NCBI RefSeq assembly: GCF_000332055.1 | Contig: NZ_ALVZ01000178.1 | Span: 1 to 38,512, forward strand | DNA: 38,512 bases | Origin: Xenococcus sp. PCC 7305 | GTDB lineage: Bacteria; Cyanobacteriota; Cyanobacteriia; Cyanobacteriales; Xenococcaceae | Direction: 5' to 3' | Shown here: piece after piece, positions 17,740 through 26,696 of the stretch | How the letters are laid out: the number at the start of each line of letters is the position of its first letter | How positions within the stretch are numbered: position 1 is the first letter of the stretch | The notes under the pieces: model-generated | Told to the model about the DNA's origin: nothing | Databases searched by the model: none | What the model saw: only the letters and a program-made list of their open reading frames with translations | Translations under genes and position numbers: made by a program

Positions 17740-18897
17740 GTGGTTAAGCAGCAGGACAAAATTCCTTGGTGGCGCAATAGCATAGTCAGAAATTTCCTAG
17801 TTCAGTCAGCTGTTTTGGCGGCTCTTATTGCTGTCATCTTCTTTTTTGGTAGCAACTTAGTTAATAACTTTCAGCGCTTGGGCTTGAGTTTTGGGTTCAA
17901 TTTTCTTTCCCGTACGGCATCTTTTCCCATCGCTAATCCGATTATTCCCTACAGTCCCACTGATCCTTATGCTAAAGCAATTTTGGTGGGATTGATTAAC
18001 TCACTACAGGTGATGTTTTTGGGGATTATTATAGCGACAATCCTTGGGGTAACCATAGGAATTGGACGCTTGTCAGATAATTGGCTGGTGCGCAAAATTG
18101 CCACAGTTTATATTGAGACTTTTAGAAATATTCCCCTATTATTACAATTATTTTTCTGGTATTTTGTGGTTTTTTTGAATCTCCCAAAAATCGATGATCC
18201 AATAACTATTGGCGGAAAAATTTTTCTGACTAATCGCGGTATGGATATTCCTTGGTTTAGGGGTACATTGCAAACTTGGTTAGCCTTAGGATTTATTGTT
18301 GCGGCAATTGTTGTGGCAATTATTTTGTGGCAAAAAAGAAATGCGGTTATCGAATCAGGAAAGTCGGCAAGAATATGGGTTAATTTATCATGGTTAAATG
18401 CGATCGCAGCTGTGGTTATTTTTATTTTGGCGATCAATTGGAATATTCCGCAATTTGATGGTCAATCAATTATTGGTGGGGTCAATCTATCCCTAGAATT
18501 TTTAGCCTTATTAACTGGCTTAAGTATCTATACCTCAGCGTTTATTGCGGAAGTGGTCAGAGCAGGCATTCAATCGGTGAACGAGGGGCAATGGGAAGCG
18601 GCTAAGGCTTTGGGCTTAAAACCAGGTTCTGTGATGCAATTGGTGATTTTTCCCCAAGCTCTACGAGTTATGATTCCGCCTTTGACTAGTGAATTTCTAA
18701 ATTTAGCTAAAAATTCTAGTTTGGCAAGTGCGATCGCCTACAAGGATATTTACGCGGTTGCCATTACAATTTCCGAGCAAGCATCAAAATCTGTAGAAAT
18801 GTTGCTCATTGTGATGCTGACTTATCTCATAATCAATTTAATTATTTCCCTCATGATGAATTGGTTGAATTTATCGGTGAAAATTCCAGAAAGATAA
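17740..18897 (+). CDS. Polar amino-acid ABC transporter permease (AapQ/BztB/NatG type)
   Basis: The 385-residue product starts at a GTG. It has an N-terminal TM segment (about 18-38), a long extracytoplasmic loop with PYSPTDPYAKAILVGLINSLQV, several TM segments, and the permease EAA loop (EAAKALGLKPGSVMQLVIFPQALRVMIPP). This layout is that of the first permease of glutamate/glutamine/basic amino-acid importers (AapQ, BztB, NatG). The partner permease, ATPase and binding protein of that system are absent; instead it is followed by a glycine-betaine cluster. It may work with subunits encoded elsewhere, or be a leftover. Confidence 0.88.
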   Translation: MVKQQDKIPWWRNSIVRNFLVQSAVLAALIAVIFFFGSNLVNNFQRLGLSFGFNFLSRTASFPIANPIIPYSPTDPYAKAILVGLINSLQVMFLGIIIATILGVTIGIGRLSDNWLVRKIATVYIETFRNIPLLLQLFFWYFVVFLNLPKIDDPITIGGKIFLTNRGMDIPWFRGTLQTWLALGFIVAAIVVAIILWQKRNAVIESGKSARIWVNLSWLNAIAAVVIFILAINWNIPQFDGQSIIGGVNLSLEFLALLTGLSIYTSAFIAEVVRAGIQSVNEGQWEAAKALGLKPGSVMQLVIFPQALRVMIPPLTSEFLNLAKNSSLASAIAYKDIYAVAITISEQASKSVEMLLIVMLTYLIINLIISLMMNWLNLSVKIPER

Positions 18898-18935
18898 AGT
18901 TATGAGATCCTGGGAAAAATCCAACTAGAAAATTA

Positions 18936-19775
18936 ATGAATAATTTGGCACCCAAGATTCATCTGGAAAACCTAATTAAAATCTATGGTCATAAACCCCG
19001 TATAGCACTCAAATTATTTCGAGAAGGGAAAAGCCGGGATGACATTTTAGAATTGACGAATCAGGTTGTCAGCATCGCGAATATTTCCCTCAAAATTAAT
19101 CCAGGGGAATTGTTTGTCGTTATGGGATTGTCTGGTTCGGGTAAATCAACTCTAGTTCGTTGTATTAATCGTTTGATCAAGCCGACCAGTGGTCATATAT
19201 ATATTGATGGAGAAGATATTGCCCATGTAAATGAGCCAAGAATGCGAGAGCTTCGTTTAAAGAAAATCTCGATGGTGTTCCAACAATTTGGGCTATTTCC
19301 CCATAAAACTGTGGTAGAGAATGTGGAATATGGGTTAAAAGTTCAGGGGATTGACAAAGTCAAACGTCGTCACAAAGCCATAGAAGCCTTGGAAAAAGTT
19401 GGGTTGGAGCAATGGACAGATTATTTTCCCTCTTCTTTGAGTGGCGGGATGCAACAAAGAGTTGGCTTGGCTCGGGCCCTAGCCACAGATGCAGAAATAC
19501 TCCTGATGGATGAACCTTTTAGTGCCCTTGATCCCCTCATTCGACGAGAAATGCAAGAGGAATTACTCCATCTGCAAAAAGAACTTCATAAAACAATAAT
19601 TTTTATTAGTCATGACATTTACGAAGCTTTCAAAATTGGCGATCGCATTGCCGTGATGAAAGAGGGTAAAATTGTGCAGATTGGCACCCCAAAAATGATT
19701 ATGACCCAACCGGCCAATGATTATATTCGTGCCTTTCTCCAAGATATCTACAATGCAAGGGATATCATAAAATAG
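18936..19775 (+). CDS. proV: Glycine betaine/proline ABC transporter ATP-binding protein
   Basis: The 279-residue ATPase has Walker A GLSGSGKST, the Q-loop MVFQQFGLFPHKTV, the signature LSGGMQQRVGLARALA and Walker B ILLMDEPFSALDP. The N-terminal IYGHKPRIALKL extension before the core is typical of ProV/OpuAA. The C-terminal CBS pair present in ProV and OpuAA of other bacteria is absent, so the ionic-strength sensing attributed to that module must be missing or placed elsewhere. It is followed by the binding protein and permease genes. Confidence 0.92.
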   Translation: MNNLAPKIHLENLIKIYGHKPRIALKLFREGKSRDDILELTNQVVSIANISLKINPGELFVVMGLSGSGKSTLVRCINRLIKPTSGHIYIDGEDIAHVNEPRMRELRLKKISMVFQQFGLFPHKTVVENVEYGLKVQGIDKVKRRHKAIEALEKVGLEQWTDYFPSSLSGGMQQRVGLARALATDAEILLMDEPFSALDPLIRREMQEELLHLQKELHKTIIFISHDIYEAFKIGDRIAVMKEGKIVQIGTPKMIMTQPANDYIRAFLQDIYNARDIIK

Positions 19776-19807
19776 GTTAATTATCCACGAATCCTCGTCA
19801 AAAACAA

Positions 19808-20833
19808 GTGCCAAAATTTAGTTTAGTCGCAATTTCTGCTCTTTTGTGCACAGGCTTAATCGCTTGCCAGTCAGTACCTGAATCTTCTGAAAATTCTCAG
19901 GAATCAACTACCCTACGAACTGCTCACAGTAGCTGGGTAGAGGAACATTTTCAAACTGAAATTGTCAGAATTGGCTTAGAAAAACTTGGTTATCAAGTTG
20001 AAACTCCTCAGGAAATTGAGTACCCAGCAATCTATATATCCGTGGCCAACGGAGATTTGGACTATAGCACTGTTTACTATAATCCTGGGCATGAAGCTTT
20101 TTTTAACAATGCTGGAGGAGATACTAAATTGGTTGGAGTCGGTCTTCTGACGCCCAATGGTTTCCAGGGATATCAAATCGATAAAAAAACAGCCGATCAG
20201 TATAATATTGACAATATTGAAAAATTAAAAGACCCTGAAATTGCTAGGCTATTTGATTCTGACGGCGACGGGAAGGCAAATTTAGTAGGTTGTAACGCAG
20301 GTTGGGCTTGCGAATTAAGCATTGATCATCATCTTGAAGCTTATGGACTTCAAGAGACGGTAGAACATGACAGGGGGCAATATACCGCTTTGCTGGCAAA
20401 CAGCATTACTCGCTACAAACAAGGAGAGCCAATTATTTTCTACGCCTATAATCCCCATTGGATTAGTGCCGTCTTAAAACCAGATCAAGATGTGGTTTGG
20501 TTAGAAGTCCCCTTTACTTCTTTACCGGAAGAAATGGCGAAGCTCACCGCAGAGGATACTTCTGTAAAAGGAAAAAATCATGGTTTTCCCAAAACCGAAC
20601 AACGCATTGTTGCTAATCGAAAATTTTTGGAAGCTAATCCCAAAGCGAAAATTTGGTTTGAATTAGTTCAAATCCCTGCTGAAGACATTAATGAGGAAAG
20701 CCTCCGCATTCAAGAGGGCGAAAATAAGCCGGAAGATATTCGTCGTCACGCTCAAGAATGGGTCGCCAATAATCAAGAGTTATTTGATAGTTGGCTTGAA
20801 GAAGCGAGTAATAGTTCTCGCTTGGGGAAATAG
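19808..20833 (+). CDS. proX: Glycine betaine/proline-binding lipoprotein
   Basis: The 341-residue product starts at GTG. It has a short hydrophobic signal ending in the lipobox LIAC, so it should be lipid-anchored outside the inner membrane. The mature part is of ProX type: RTAHSSWVEEHF, a stretch with DSDGDGKANLVGCNAGWACE, and YNPHWI near the ligand site, where family members bind the quaternary amine with aromatic residues. It lies between proV and proW. Substrate choice among betaine, proline and related compatible solutes is inferred. Confidence 0.9.
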   Translation: MPKFSLVAISALLCTGLIACQSVPESSENSQESTTLRTAHSSWVEEHFQTEIVRIGLEKLGYQVETPQEIEYPAIYISVANGDLDYSTVYYNPGHEAFFNNAGGDTKLVGVGLLTPNGFQGYQIDKKTADQYNIDNIEKLKDPEIARLFDSDGDGKANLVGCNAGWACELSIDHHLEAYGLQETVEHDRGQYTALLANSITRYKQGEPIIFYAYNPHWISAVLKPDQDVVWLEVPFTSLPEEMAKLTAEDTSVKGKNHGFPKTEQRIVANRKFLEANPKAKIWFELVQIPAEDINEESLRIQEGENKPEDIRRHAQEWVANNQELFDSWLEEASNSSRLGK

Positions 20834-20946
20834 GGATGTAGGGAACTAGGGAAATCCAGCTATTATTTATTACTCCCCAAACCCCTAAAGCCCCAAATCC
20901 CAACTCGTTAAGTTTTTAAATTCAATCCTTAAGTGACTAGTTACCC

Positions 20947-21822
20947 ATGGCTGCCATCGATAATATTTTAAATCCCTTCCAACTGTATACAATTCCTCTT
21001 GATGATTGGATTACTGAAAGTATTAACTTTATTGTTGATAATTTTCGTCCTTTTTTTCAAGCTATTGGCTTACCAATTCGCTGGTTATTACAAAATATAG
21101 AATGGGTTTTGACTGTGATTCCACCCTTGATATTTATCATGATCACTGGTTTGTTAGCGTGGAAATTGGCAGGTAAAAAAATTACTATCTATAGCATCTT
21201 ATCCTTACTTTTAATTGGTTTTGTTGATATCTGGGAACAAGCAATGGTCTCTTTGGCTCTCGTGGTGACAGCGATCGCATTCTGCCTAGTTGTGGGTATT
21301 CCCATCGGTATTCTGACCGCAAAAAATGATCAAGTTGATCGAGTTATTCGTCCGCTTCTCGATATCATGCAAACATTACCTTCCTTCGTCTATTTGGTAC
21401 CTGTGGTGATGCTTTTTGGTATTGGAGAAGTCCCTGGAGTAATTGCGACAATCATATTCGCCATCCCACCGCTGATACGTCTGACTAATTTGGGAATTAG
21501 ACAAGTTGACTCCGATGTCATAGAAGCTGCGATCTCATTTGGGTCAACGCCTTGGCAACTATTGTGGGAAGCGCAAATTCCCTTAGCAATGCCCACTATT
21601 TTAACAGGAGTCAATCAGGCTATTCTGATGGCGCTATCAATGTCTGTGGTAACCTCGATGATTGCGGTACCTGGTTTGGGACAGATGGTACTACAGGGGG
21701 TAGGCCGTTTAGATGTGGGCCTGGCAGCGATCGGCGGATTGGGAATTGTGCTGTTGGCAATTATGATGGACCGTATCACCCAAGCGATCGCCCAGGGCCG
21801 GACTTTACCTGCGCGGAAGTAA
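20947..21822 (+). CDS. proW: Glycine betaine/proline ABC transporter permease
   Basis: The 291-residue product has the ProW layout: an N-terminal segment followed by about six TM helices, with VGIPIGILTAKND, LDIMQTLPSFVYLVPVVMLFGIG and the EAA-type loop EAAISFGSTPWQLLWEAQIPLAMPTI (split here as separate motifs EAAISFGSTPWQ and QIPLAMPTI). It should form the channel of the betaine importer with ProV and ProX. A 113-bp gap with C-rich direct repeats separates it from proX. A short period-7 array begins just after its stop codon. Confidence 0.92.
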   Translation: MAAIDNILNPFQLYTIPLDDWITESINFIVDNFRPFFQAIGLPIRWLLQNIEWVLTVIPPLIFIMITGLLAWKLAGKKITIYSILSLLLIGFVDIWEQAMVSLALVVTAIAFCLVVGIPIGILTAKNDQVDRVIRPLLDIMQTLPSFVYLVPVVMLFGIGEVPGVIATIIFAIPPLIRLTNLGIRQVDSDVIEAAISFGSTPWQLLWEAQIPLAMPTILTGVNQAILMALSMSVVTSMIAVPGLGQMVLQGVGRLDVGLAAIGGLGIVLLAIMMDRITQAIAQGRTLPARK

Positions 21823-21825
21823 TGA

Positions 21826-21853
21826 TGAGTAATGAGTAATAAGTAATAAGTAT
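21826..21853. repeat. Heptanucleotide tandem repeat (TRAGTAA)x4
   Basis: Four copies of TGAGTAA/TAAGTAA lie between the convergent proW and methyltransferase stop codons. Confidence 0.8.
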
Positions 21854-21858
21854 TTAAT

Positions 21859-22794
21859 CTATTCGTGCGCGAGCCGAGCAATAATAGTGCGATGCCGAGG
21901 ACTATTATTGGTAATTAAAGGCCGAGTAAATCCTGATTGGACAAAAGTTTCTGCCAGATCCAAGTCAAAATATTGATCTAAATAAGGTTCGGTGCTTTTG
22001 AGAAGAGTCAAAATATAAGGGGGCATCTTAGCAAATATTGCCGATCGCGGATTCATATCCATAATTGCTAAATGACCACCGGGGCGCAATATTCTGCGAG
22101 CTTCGGTAATAATTTTCTTCGCCGCGATCGCAGGCAATTCATGGAAGACCAAACAAGCAGAAACTAGATCGCAAGAATTAGCGGGTAATCCTGTGTCCTC
22201 GGCTGCCACATTAAGCCAATCAATATTGAGACTGCTATTTTGAACTTGGGACGCTCGATAACTAGCCACTGCCAGAAAATAAGCCGAAAGATCGACTCCG
22301 GTCAGATGAGCTTGAGGATAAATATTTTGCAGTGCCAAGGTACTCATACCCACGCCACAGCCAAGATCAACAATAGTTTGTGGAGGTGAACTCAACTGCT
22401 CCTGTAAGACTTGGTGATAACTTTGCCGAAGCGCAGCATCCCCTTTAGCTCCTGCTTCAGGCCATATTTTGGCATGAACCGCATAGGCGGCGGACTCCAC
22501 TTCCCAAGCTGCTTTCCAGCTCAGATTACCTTCTGGATAAGCATGAAAAGAAGTCAGATAATAGTCGGGAGGCTGAAGTTGAGGATTGACAACTGTGTTC
22601 CATTCAAGATCCCAGTCTCGTTTACTGAGTTCGTCAACATTTTTACGCCAGGGAACACCTAAAACTTCTGCTCTATCTATCATCATTTTCCTGGCTCTGG
22701 TTTTGGCAAAATCGGCTAAAGGCTTGATTGCCAGGATGCCATTGACTAAACGGGAAGCTAATCCTAAGGTTTTTTTGTTGAGAGTGACAGTCAT
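21859..22794 (-). CDS. Class I SAM-dependent methyltransferase
   Basis: The C-terminal half is a class I methyltransferase fold with motif I IVDLGCGVGMSTLAL, the acidic LTGVDLSAYFL strand, and RILRPGGHLAIMDMNP (post-III region). The N-terminal part of about 115 residues (KPLADFAKTRARKMMIDRAE onward) is a cyanobacterial family extension. I prefer the start at 22794 (MTVTLNKKT); an upstream ATG at 22899 would add 35 residues of low-quality sequence. The acceptor substrate is unknown; relatives are often grouped with UbiE/quinone or lipid methyltransferases. Confidence 0.85.
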   Translation of the reverse strand: MTVTLNKKTLGLASRLVNGILAIKPLADFAKTRARKMMIDRAEVLGVPWRKNVDELSKRDWDLEWNTVVNPQLQPPDYYLTSFHAYPEGNLSWKAAWEVESAAYAVHAKIWPEAGAKGDAALRQSYHQVLQEQLSSPPQTIVDLGCGVGMSTLALQNIYPQAHLTGVDLSAYFLAVASYRASQVQNSSLNIDWLNVAAEDTGLPANSCDLVSACLVFHELPAIAAKKIITEARRILRPGGHLAIMDMNPRSAIFAKMPPYILTLLKSTEPYLDQYFDLDLAETFVQSGFTRPLITNNSPRHRTIIARLAHE

Positions 22795-22933
22795 ATTTGA
22801 AATCGAATTACTTAAAACTGCGCAATTATGAATTAATGTTGAGAGTTTCTCTGATTTGGCTTTGGAAGTATAACGATTTACACTACCATGAAAAAGCAAA
22901 GATAATTTTAGAGGTTACAAATAACTCAAGCCT

Positions 22934-23323
22934 GTGAATGATCGCTATAACAAAGTTCTTCAATATAACTTCTCTGGCCTTGGATGTTGGCTAACAATTA
23001 TCGCCTTTGCAATGCTACTTAGTGCTGTGGGCTTAGGTTGGATTATTAACGGGGTTTTAATTTTATTTTTGTTTCTCTTGTTCACTCCTGTCATTGCCTT
23101 TTTCGGCCTGCAATGGTGGTTGAAGCGCAATTTTGTCCAAGATAGTTGTCCTGTCTGTGATTATGAGTTTACTGGGCTGAAAAATAACCAATTCCAATGC
23201 CCAAATTGCAGTGAGCCCCTAGAAGTGGAGCATGGCAAGTTTGTCCGAATTACCCCCCCTGGCACCATTGATGTTGAAGCCGTTGATGTTCAAGTTCAAG
23301 TAATCGAACCAGAAGAAGGATGA
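22934..23323 (+). CDS. Small membrane protein with a zinc ribbon
   Basis: The 129-residue product starts at GTG. It has two hydrophobic segments (about 15-36 and 38-60) and then a zinc ribbon with CPVC and CPNC pairs (CPVCDYEFTG, FQCPNCSEPL), followed by an acidic/valine-rich tail. The function is not known; I have seen similar cyanobacterial proteins without characterisation. The TGA stop is formed by the first unit of the GATGARG array. Confidence 0.8.
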   Translation: MNDRYNKVLQYNFSGLGCWLTIIAFAMLLSAVGLGWIINGVLILFLFLLFTPVIAFFGLQWWLKRNFVQDSCPVCDYEFTGLKNNQFQCPNCSEPLEVEHGKFVRITPPGTIDVEAVDVQVQVIEPEEG

Positions 23324-23388
23324 GGGATGAGGGATGAGGGATGAGGGATGAAGGATGAAGGATGAAGGATGAGGGATGAAGGATGAGG
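23319..23388. repeat. Heptanucleotide tandem repeat (GATGARG)x10
   Basis: Ten uninterrupted 7-bp units, alternating GATGAGG and GATGAAG. The array fills most of the gap between two convergent genes, and its first unit contains the stop codon of the zinc-ribbon gene. Confidence 0.97.
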
Positions 23389-23403
23389 AAAATATCTTTT
23401 GAG

Positions 23404-23874
23404 CTATTTTGAGCGAGAAATGTTTAGCTTAAACTTATGCCTAGTGCCAGTGCGATCGCCGATGAAAATATTATAAGTTCCCGGTTCCCACACTCCCGAA
23501 ATTTCTGGTTGTAAGCCCGATCCGCGATCGCCCAACACACAAAAACTATCATTGGCTTGAGGCCCTATCACCAGCAAAGTGGGCTGACCACCAACAGCTT
23601 GAACAGTAATCCGCATATAATCTACTCTCTGGGGTAAATTGAGCGAATAATTGGGGGAATTTGCGATAAAACCGCAATTGACACTATTAACTGGGCCTCC
23701 CGAATCACCTTGAATCACTTGAGCTATTAGATTATTATTAAACCCAGGAATAAGGTCAAAATCACTACCTGATTGAGCAGGTTCTATCCGAGAGATATTT
23801 TCCCCAATCACTATCAAACTTATCAGAGCAAAGGTAGTAAGGAGCCTAAAGTTAGGGGAAATAAATGATTTCAT
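23404..23874 (-). CDS. Secreted cyanobacterial hypothetical protein
   Basis: The 156-residue product has an N-terminal signal-like hydrophobic segment (about 10-24, LLTTFALISLIVIG). The mature part is predicted mainly beta and includes two Cys (NCGFIA and SFCVLG) that could form a disulphide, plus a motif GVWEPGTYNIFIGDR that resembles small secreted or extracytoplasmic cyanobacterial proteins. I do not recognise a function. It is convergent with the zinc-ribbon gene and divergent from the tyrosine autokinase gene. Confidence 0.75.
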   Translation of the reverse strand: MKSFISPNFRLLTTFALISLIVIGENISRIEPAQSGSDFDLIPGFNNNLIAQVIQGDSGGPVNSVNCGFIANSPNYSLNLPQRVDYMRITVQAVGGQPTLLVIGPQANDSFCVLGDRGSGLQPEISGVWEPGTYNIFIGDRTGTRHKFKLNISRSK

Positions 23875-24264
23875 ATCATGAATTGTAGAAATTTTGGTAA
23901 TTAAAAGCTACAGATAATAATGTTCCAGGCAAGATAAGATGCATGTTTAAGGTCACTCAATCATAAGACGTTAATATCCGAATCGGAGTTCCAGTCCCTA
24001 AACAGTTTAGTCCATAAAGTTTTGGACTAGTGGGTAGGACACCTCGAAGAGAAAAATTAAGGGTAAACTTGTAGAGTATTCAGGAAACACAAAACAGCAC
24101 ACTAAGTGATTTTAACTAATGCTTATTGAGGTTTTCATAGTTTTTACTTATAACTTTACCGAAACTTTAAGCAGTATCATGTTTTTATAGTTTATAAAAG
24201 TCTATATAAGGTAAAAAATCACAGAGAATATATAGTCACTAAATATCAAAAAAATTTTAAAACC
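23875..24264. promoter_or_regulatory. Divergent intergenic region of 390 bp before the tyrosine autokinase
   Basis: This gap separates two divergently transcribed genes. It holds two overlapping inverted repeats, CTAAA-CAG-TTTAG (23998-24010) and TAGTCCA/TGGACTA (24008-24029), which cannot both form at once. A TATATAAG stretch at 24203-24210 could be a promoter -10 region for the autokinase. I see no tRNA, no known riboswitch and no convincing ORF. Confidence 0.4.
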
Positions 24265-26481
24265 ATGTACCCAGTAAATAACAGCTCCTCAAACGGTTCA
24301 TACACACAGGGGAATTATCCTGAATCTAAAGAAAAATTTGAAGTAGAAATTTTAAGTTATCTGCAAAAAATACAAAGACGTTGGAAGCCTGCCCTGGCAG
24401 TGTTTCTGTTGACTGCAGGTTCTATTGGTCTAGCTAGTGTTTTCTTGACAACCAAATATCAAGCAGGAGGCAAGATCCTGTTTGAACCCCAAGACAATCT
24501 TACTGATTTGGGCAATCCTAGCAACGATCTTCAATCATTAACTGTCGGTGCGACTCCTTTGGTAAGTCAAAAGGAGATTCTAACTTCTAGCCCGATTTTG
24601 CAAAAGACTATTGATCAACTCAGTCTCACGGATGCCGAGGGAGAACCCCTAACTCCTGAGAAAATGACAAAAAAATTAAAAGCTGATCTAGTTGGGGCGA
24701 GTGATGTCATCGAGATTACCTATGAAGACAAAGACCCTCAAATTGCTTCTAATGTCGTCAACACTTTGATGAATATCTTCCTCGAAAACAAAATTGCGAA
24801 TAATCAAAAAGATACTGAAAGTGCAGATTTCTTTGTTGAAAGTCAATTACCTCAGGTAGAAAAGAGACTAGAAGAATATGAATCGATTTTACAGAATATT
24901 AGAGAAAGAAATAACATTGTTGATTTAACCCAAGAAAAGAGAGTCTTAGTCCAGGAAATTGGTACTTTGAATCGTCAAATCTCGGCTATTGGTGCTCAGT
25001 TGCAAGGAGCCAAAGCTCAAACTGGCGCTTTGAGCCAAGAATTGGGTTTGAGCTTAGAGCAAGCCATCTCTGCTAATCAATTAGGAAGAACCCCCATTGT
25101 CCAAAGTATTGTTACCGAATTGGGCAATACAGAATCTCAATTGAGTCAAGAGCGCCAAAGATTTAACGATAATCACCCAGAGATTGTCAGTTTGTTAGAT
25201 ACCAAAGCTAGCTTGCGCCGTGAGTTGCAACAGCAGATTGCTCAGAAAGTTGGCAGTAACGTGCAGATTTCTGATGGTTTGCTACAAAGCGATTTAGGTC
25301 AAAAAGAAAATCCTTTAGAAAGATTTATTAGTCTGAAAATAGATGAATTGAGTTTGCAGCAACAGTTTGCCTCAATGAACGATTATCAGCAAGCCTATCT
25401 TCAAAGAGCTAAAGAGTTGCCCCGTTTAGAGAAAGAAGAACAAGAAGCAATTCGTAAAGTAGAAAATATTCGGACAACTTATGAAAATCTTTTAAATACC
25501 CAGGTTGAGTTAGATATTTTGCAAAATAAGCAAACTGCTAACGCTAGAATCATCGAACCTGCGATCGCTCCAGAGAAAGGCAGCTCAGGTCAATTAGCAT
25601 TGATGGCATTAGGAATCCTCTCCGGATTGCTGCTATCTAATTTGACAGCAATTATCTTAGATAAGCAAGACCGCAGCCTAAAAAATATTTCAGAGGTCAA
25701 GAAAAAACTTCCCTACAAAGTATTAGGCATTATTCCAGAGAACAAGTTTGCCAAAAGAGAAGATGGCATCATGGTGCAACAAGACCCTGATTCTTACACC
25801 AGTGAGATTTATCGTATGATTCAGGCCAATTTGAAGTTTATGACCTCCCAGAGACCTCCTAAAGTTATTTTGGTGACAAGTTCAATCCCTGGAGAAGGAA
25901 AATCTACTGTGACAGCCAACCTAGCTGCTGCTATTTCCCAATTGGGTCGTAAAGTTCTTTTGATCGATGGTGACTTGAGAAAAGCATCACAACATCAGTT
26001 ATGGGGAGTTAGTAACCAAAAAGGTGTTAAAGAACTGTTAACTGAAAAAATCGCCTTAAATCAAATCACCCAACAGCCCATGCCAAATATGGATCTACTG
26101 ACCTCAGGGGAAATTATTTCTAATCCTCTATCATTACTAGATTCTTTGGAGATGAGTGAATTAGTCGCTAAGGCAAGAAGAGAATACGACTTAATTTTGA
26201 TTGATGCCCCCCCATTACCTGTAACAGCAGATGTTTTGACTCTTAGTAAATTAGTCGATGGAATTATGTTCGTCAGTAGACCTGGAGTCGTAGAACATGA
26301 AAGTGCTGAGCTGGCGCAAGAAACACTCATCTCCACAGGCCAAAAAGTCCTTGGCATGGTAATCAATGGTGTTGATCCTAAAGAGTTTGACCGTTACTCC
26401 TACTGTGCAAGATATGGCAAGAGCTATTTTTCTCGTTCCACTAACAATAATGTTGAGCGATCAAAAGCTTTGACAGTCTGA
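24265..26481 (+). CDS. Wzc-type polysaccharide co-polymerase and tyrosine autokinase (BY-kinase)
   Basis: The 738-residue product has a Wzz domain: TM1 at about 45-66, a long extracytoplasmic coiled-coil region, and TM2 at about 443-463. A cytoplasmic BY-kinase domain follows, with Walker A GEGKST (543-548), Walker A' DGD (568-570) and Walker B LILIDAPP (D647). The C-terminus has a tyrosine cluster (Y711, Y713, Y717, Y721), the autophosphorylation site of the family. Such proteins control chain length and export of capsule or exopolysaccharide. No glycosyltransferase or wza-like gene is adjacent, so it is isolated from the rest of its pathway here. Confidence 0.93.
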   Translation: MYPVNNSSSNGSYTQGNYPESKEKFEVEILSYLQKIQRRWKPALAVFLLTAGSIGLASVFLTTKYQAGGKILFEPQDNLTDLGNPSNDLQSLTVGATPLVSQKEILTSSPILQKTIDQLSLTDAEGEPLTPEKMTKKLKADLVGASDVIEITYEDKDPQIASNVVNTLMNIFLENKIANNQKDTESADFFVESQLPQVEKRLEEYESILQNIRERNNIVDLTQEKRVLVQEIGTLNRQISAIGAQLQGAKAQTGALSQELGLSLEQAISANQLGRTPIVQSIVTELGNTESQLSQERQRFNDNHPEIVSLLDTKASLRRELQQQIAQKVGSNVQISDGLLQSDLGQKENPLERFISLKIDELSLQQQFASMNDYQQAYLQRAKELPRLEKEEQEAIRKVENIRTTYENLLNTQVELDILQNKQTANARIIEPAIAPEKGSSGQLALMALGILSGLLLSNLTAIILDKQDRSLKNISEVKKKLPYKVLGIIPENKFAKREDGIMVQQDPDSYTSEIYRMIQANLKFMTSQRPPKVILVTSSIPGEGKSTVTANLAAAISQLGRKVLLIDGDLRKASQHQLWGVSNQKGVKELLTEKIALNQITQQPMPNMDLLTSGEIISNPLSLLDSLEMSELVAKARREYDLILIDAPPLPVTADVLTLSKLVDGIMFVSRPGVVEHESAELAQETLISTGQKVLGMVINGVDPKEFDRYSYCARYGKSYFSRSTNNNVERSKALTV

Positions 26482-26685
26482 ATTTAAGAGAGGAATAAGA
26501 AAAAACTTGGTTCTTTCATCCTCATGATTCGTCCTGTAGCTCAGTTTTTTTAGCCTTTAAATAAGCGTGATTAGGTAAACTTTTGTAATTACCAAAGCAA
26601 GAAACCCAAAACCCCAAAGAGATCAAAGAGATAATAAAAGCTGAAGAGGCATTATGGGCACAATAGGCGTAGTGACTGAATAACC

Positions 26686-26692
26686 AGGAGGG
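26686..26692 (+). promoter_or_regulatory. Strong ribosome binding site of the CBS protein
   Basis: AGGAGGG lies four bases before the ATG at 26697 and fixes that start codon. Confidence 0.7.
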
Positions 26693-26696
26693 GCTA

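Noticed and set aside
21552-21839. 95-codon plus-strand frame inside the proW 3' end
   Set aside because: It is a shadow of proW in another frame and has no independent support.
23319-23388. CRISPR-like array
   Set aside because: Units are contiguous 7-mers with no spacers; it is a simple tandem repeat.
26482-26530. Terminator after the tyrosine autokinase (GAGGA with TCCTC)
   Set aside because: The pairing is broken, the loop is long and no T-run follows, so support is too weak.
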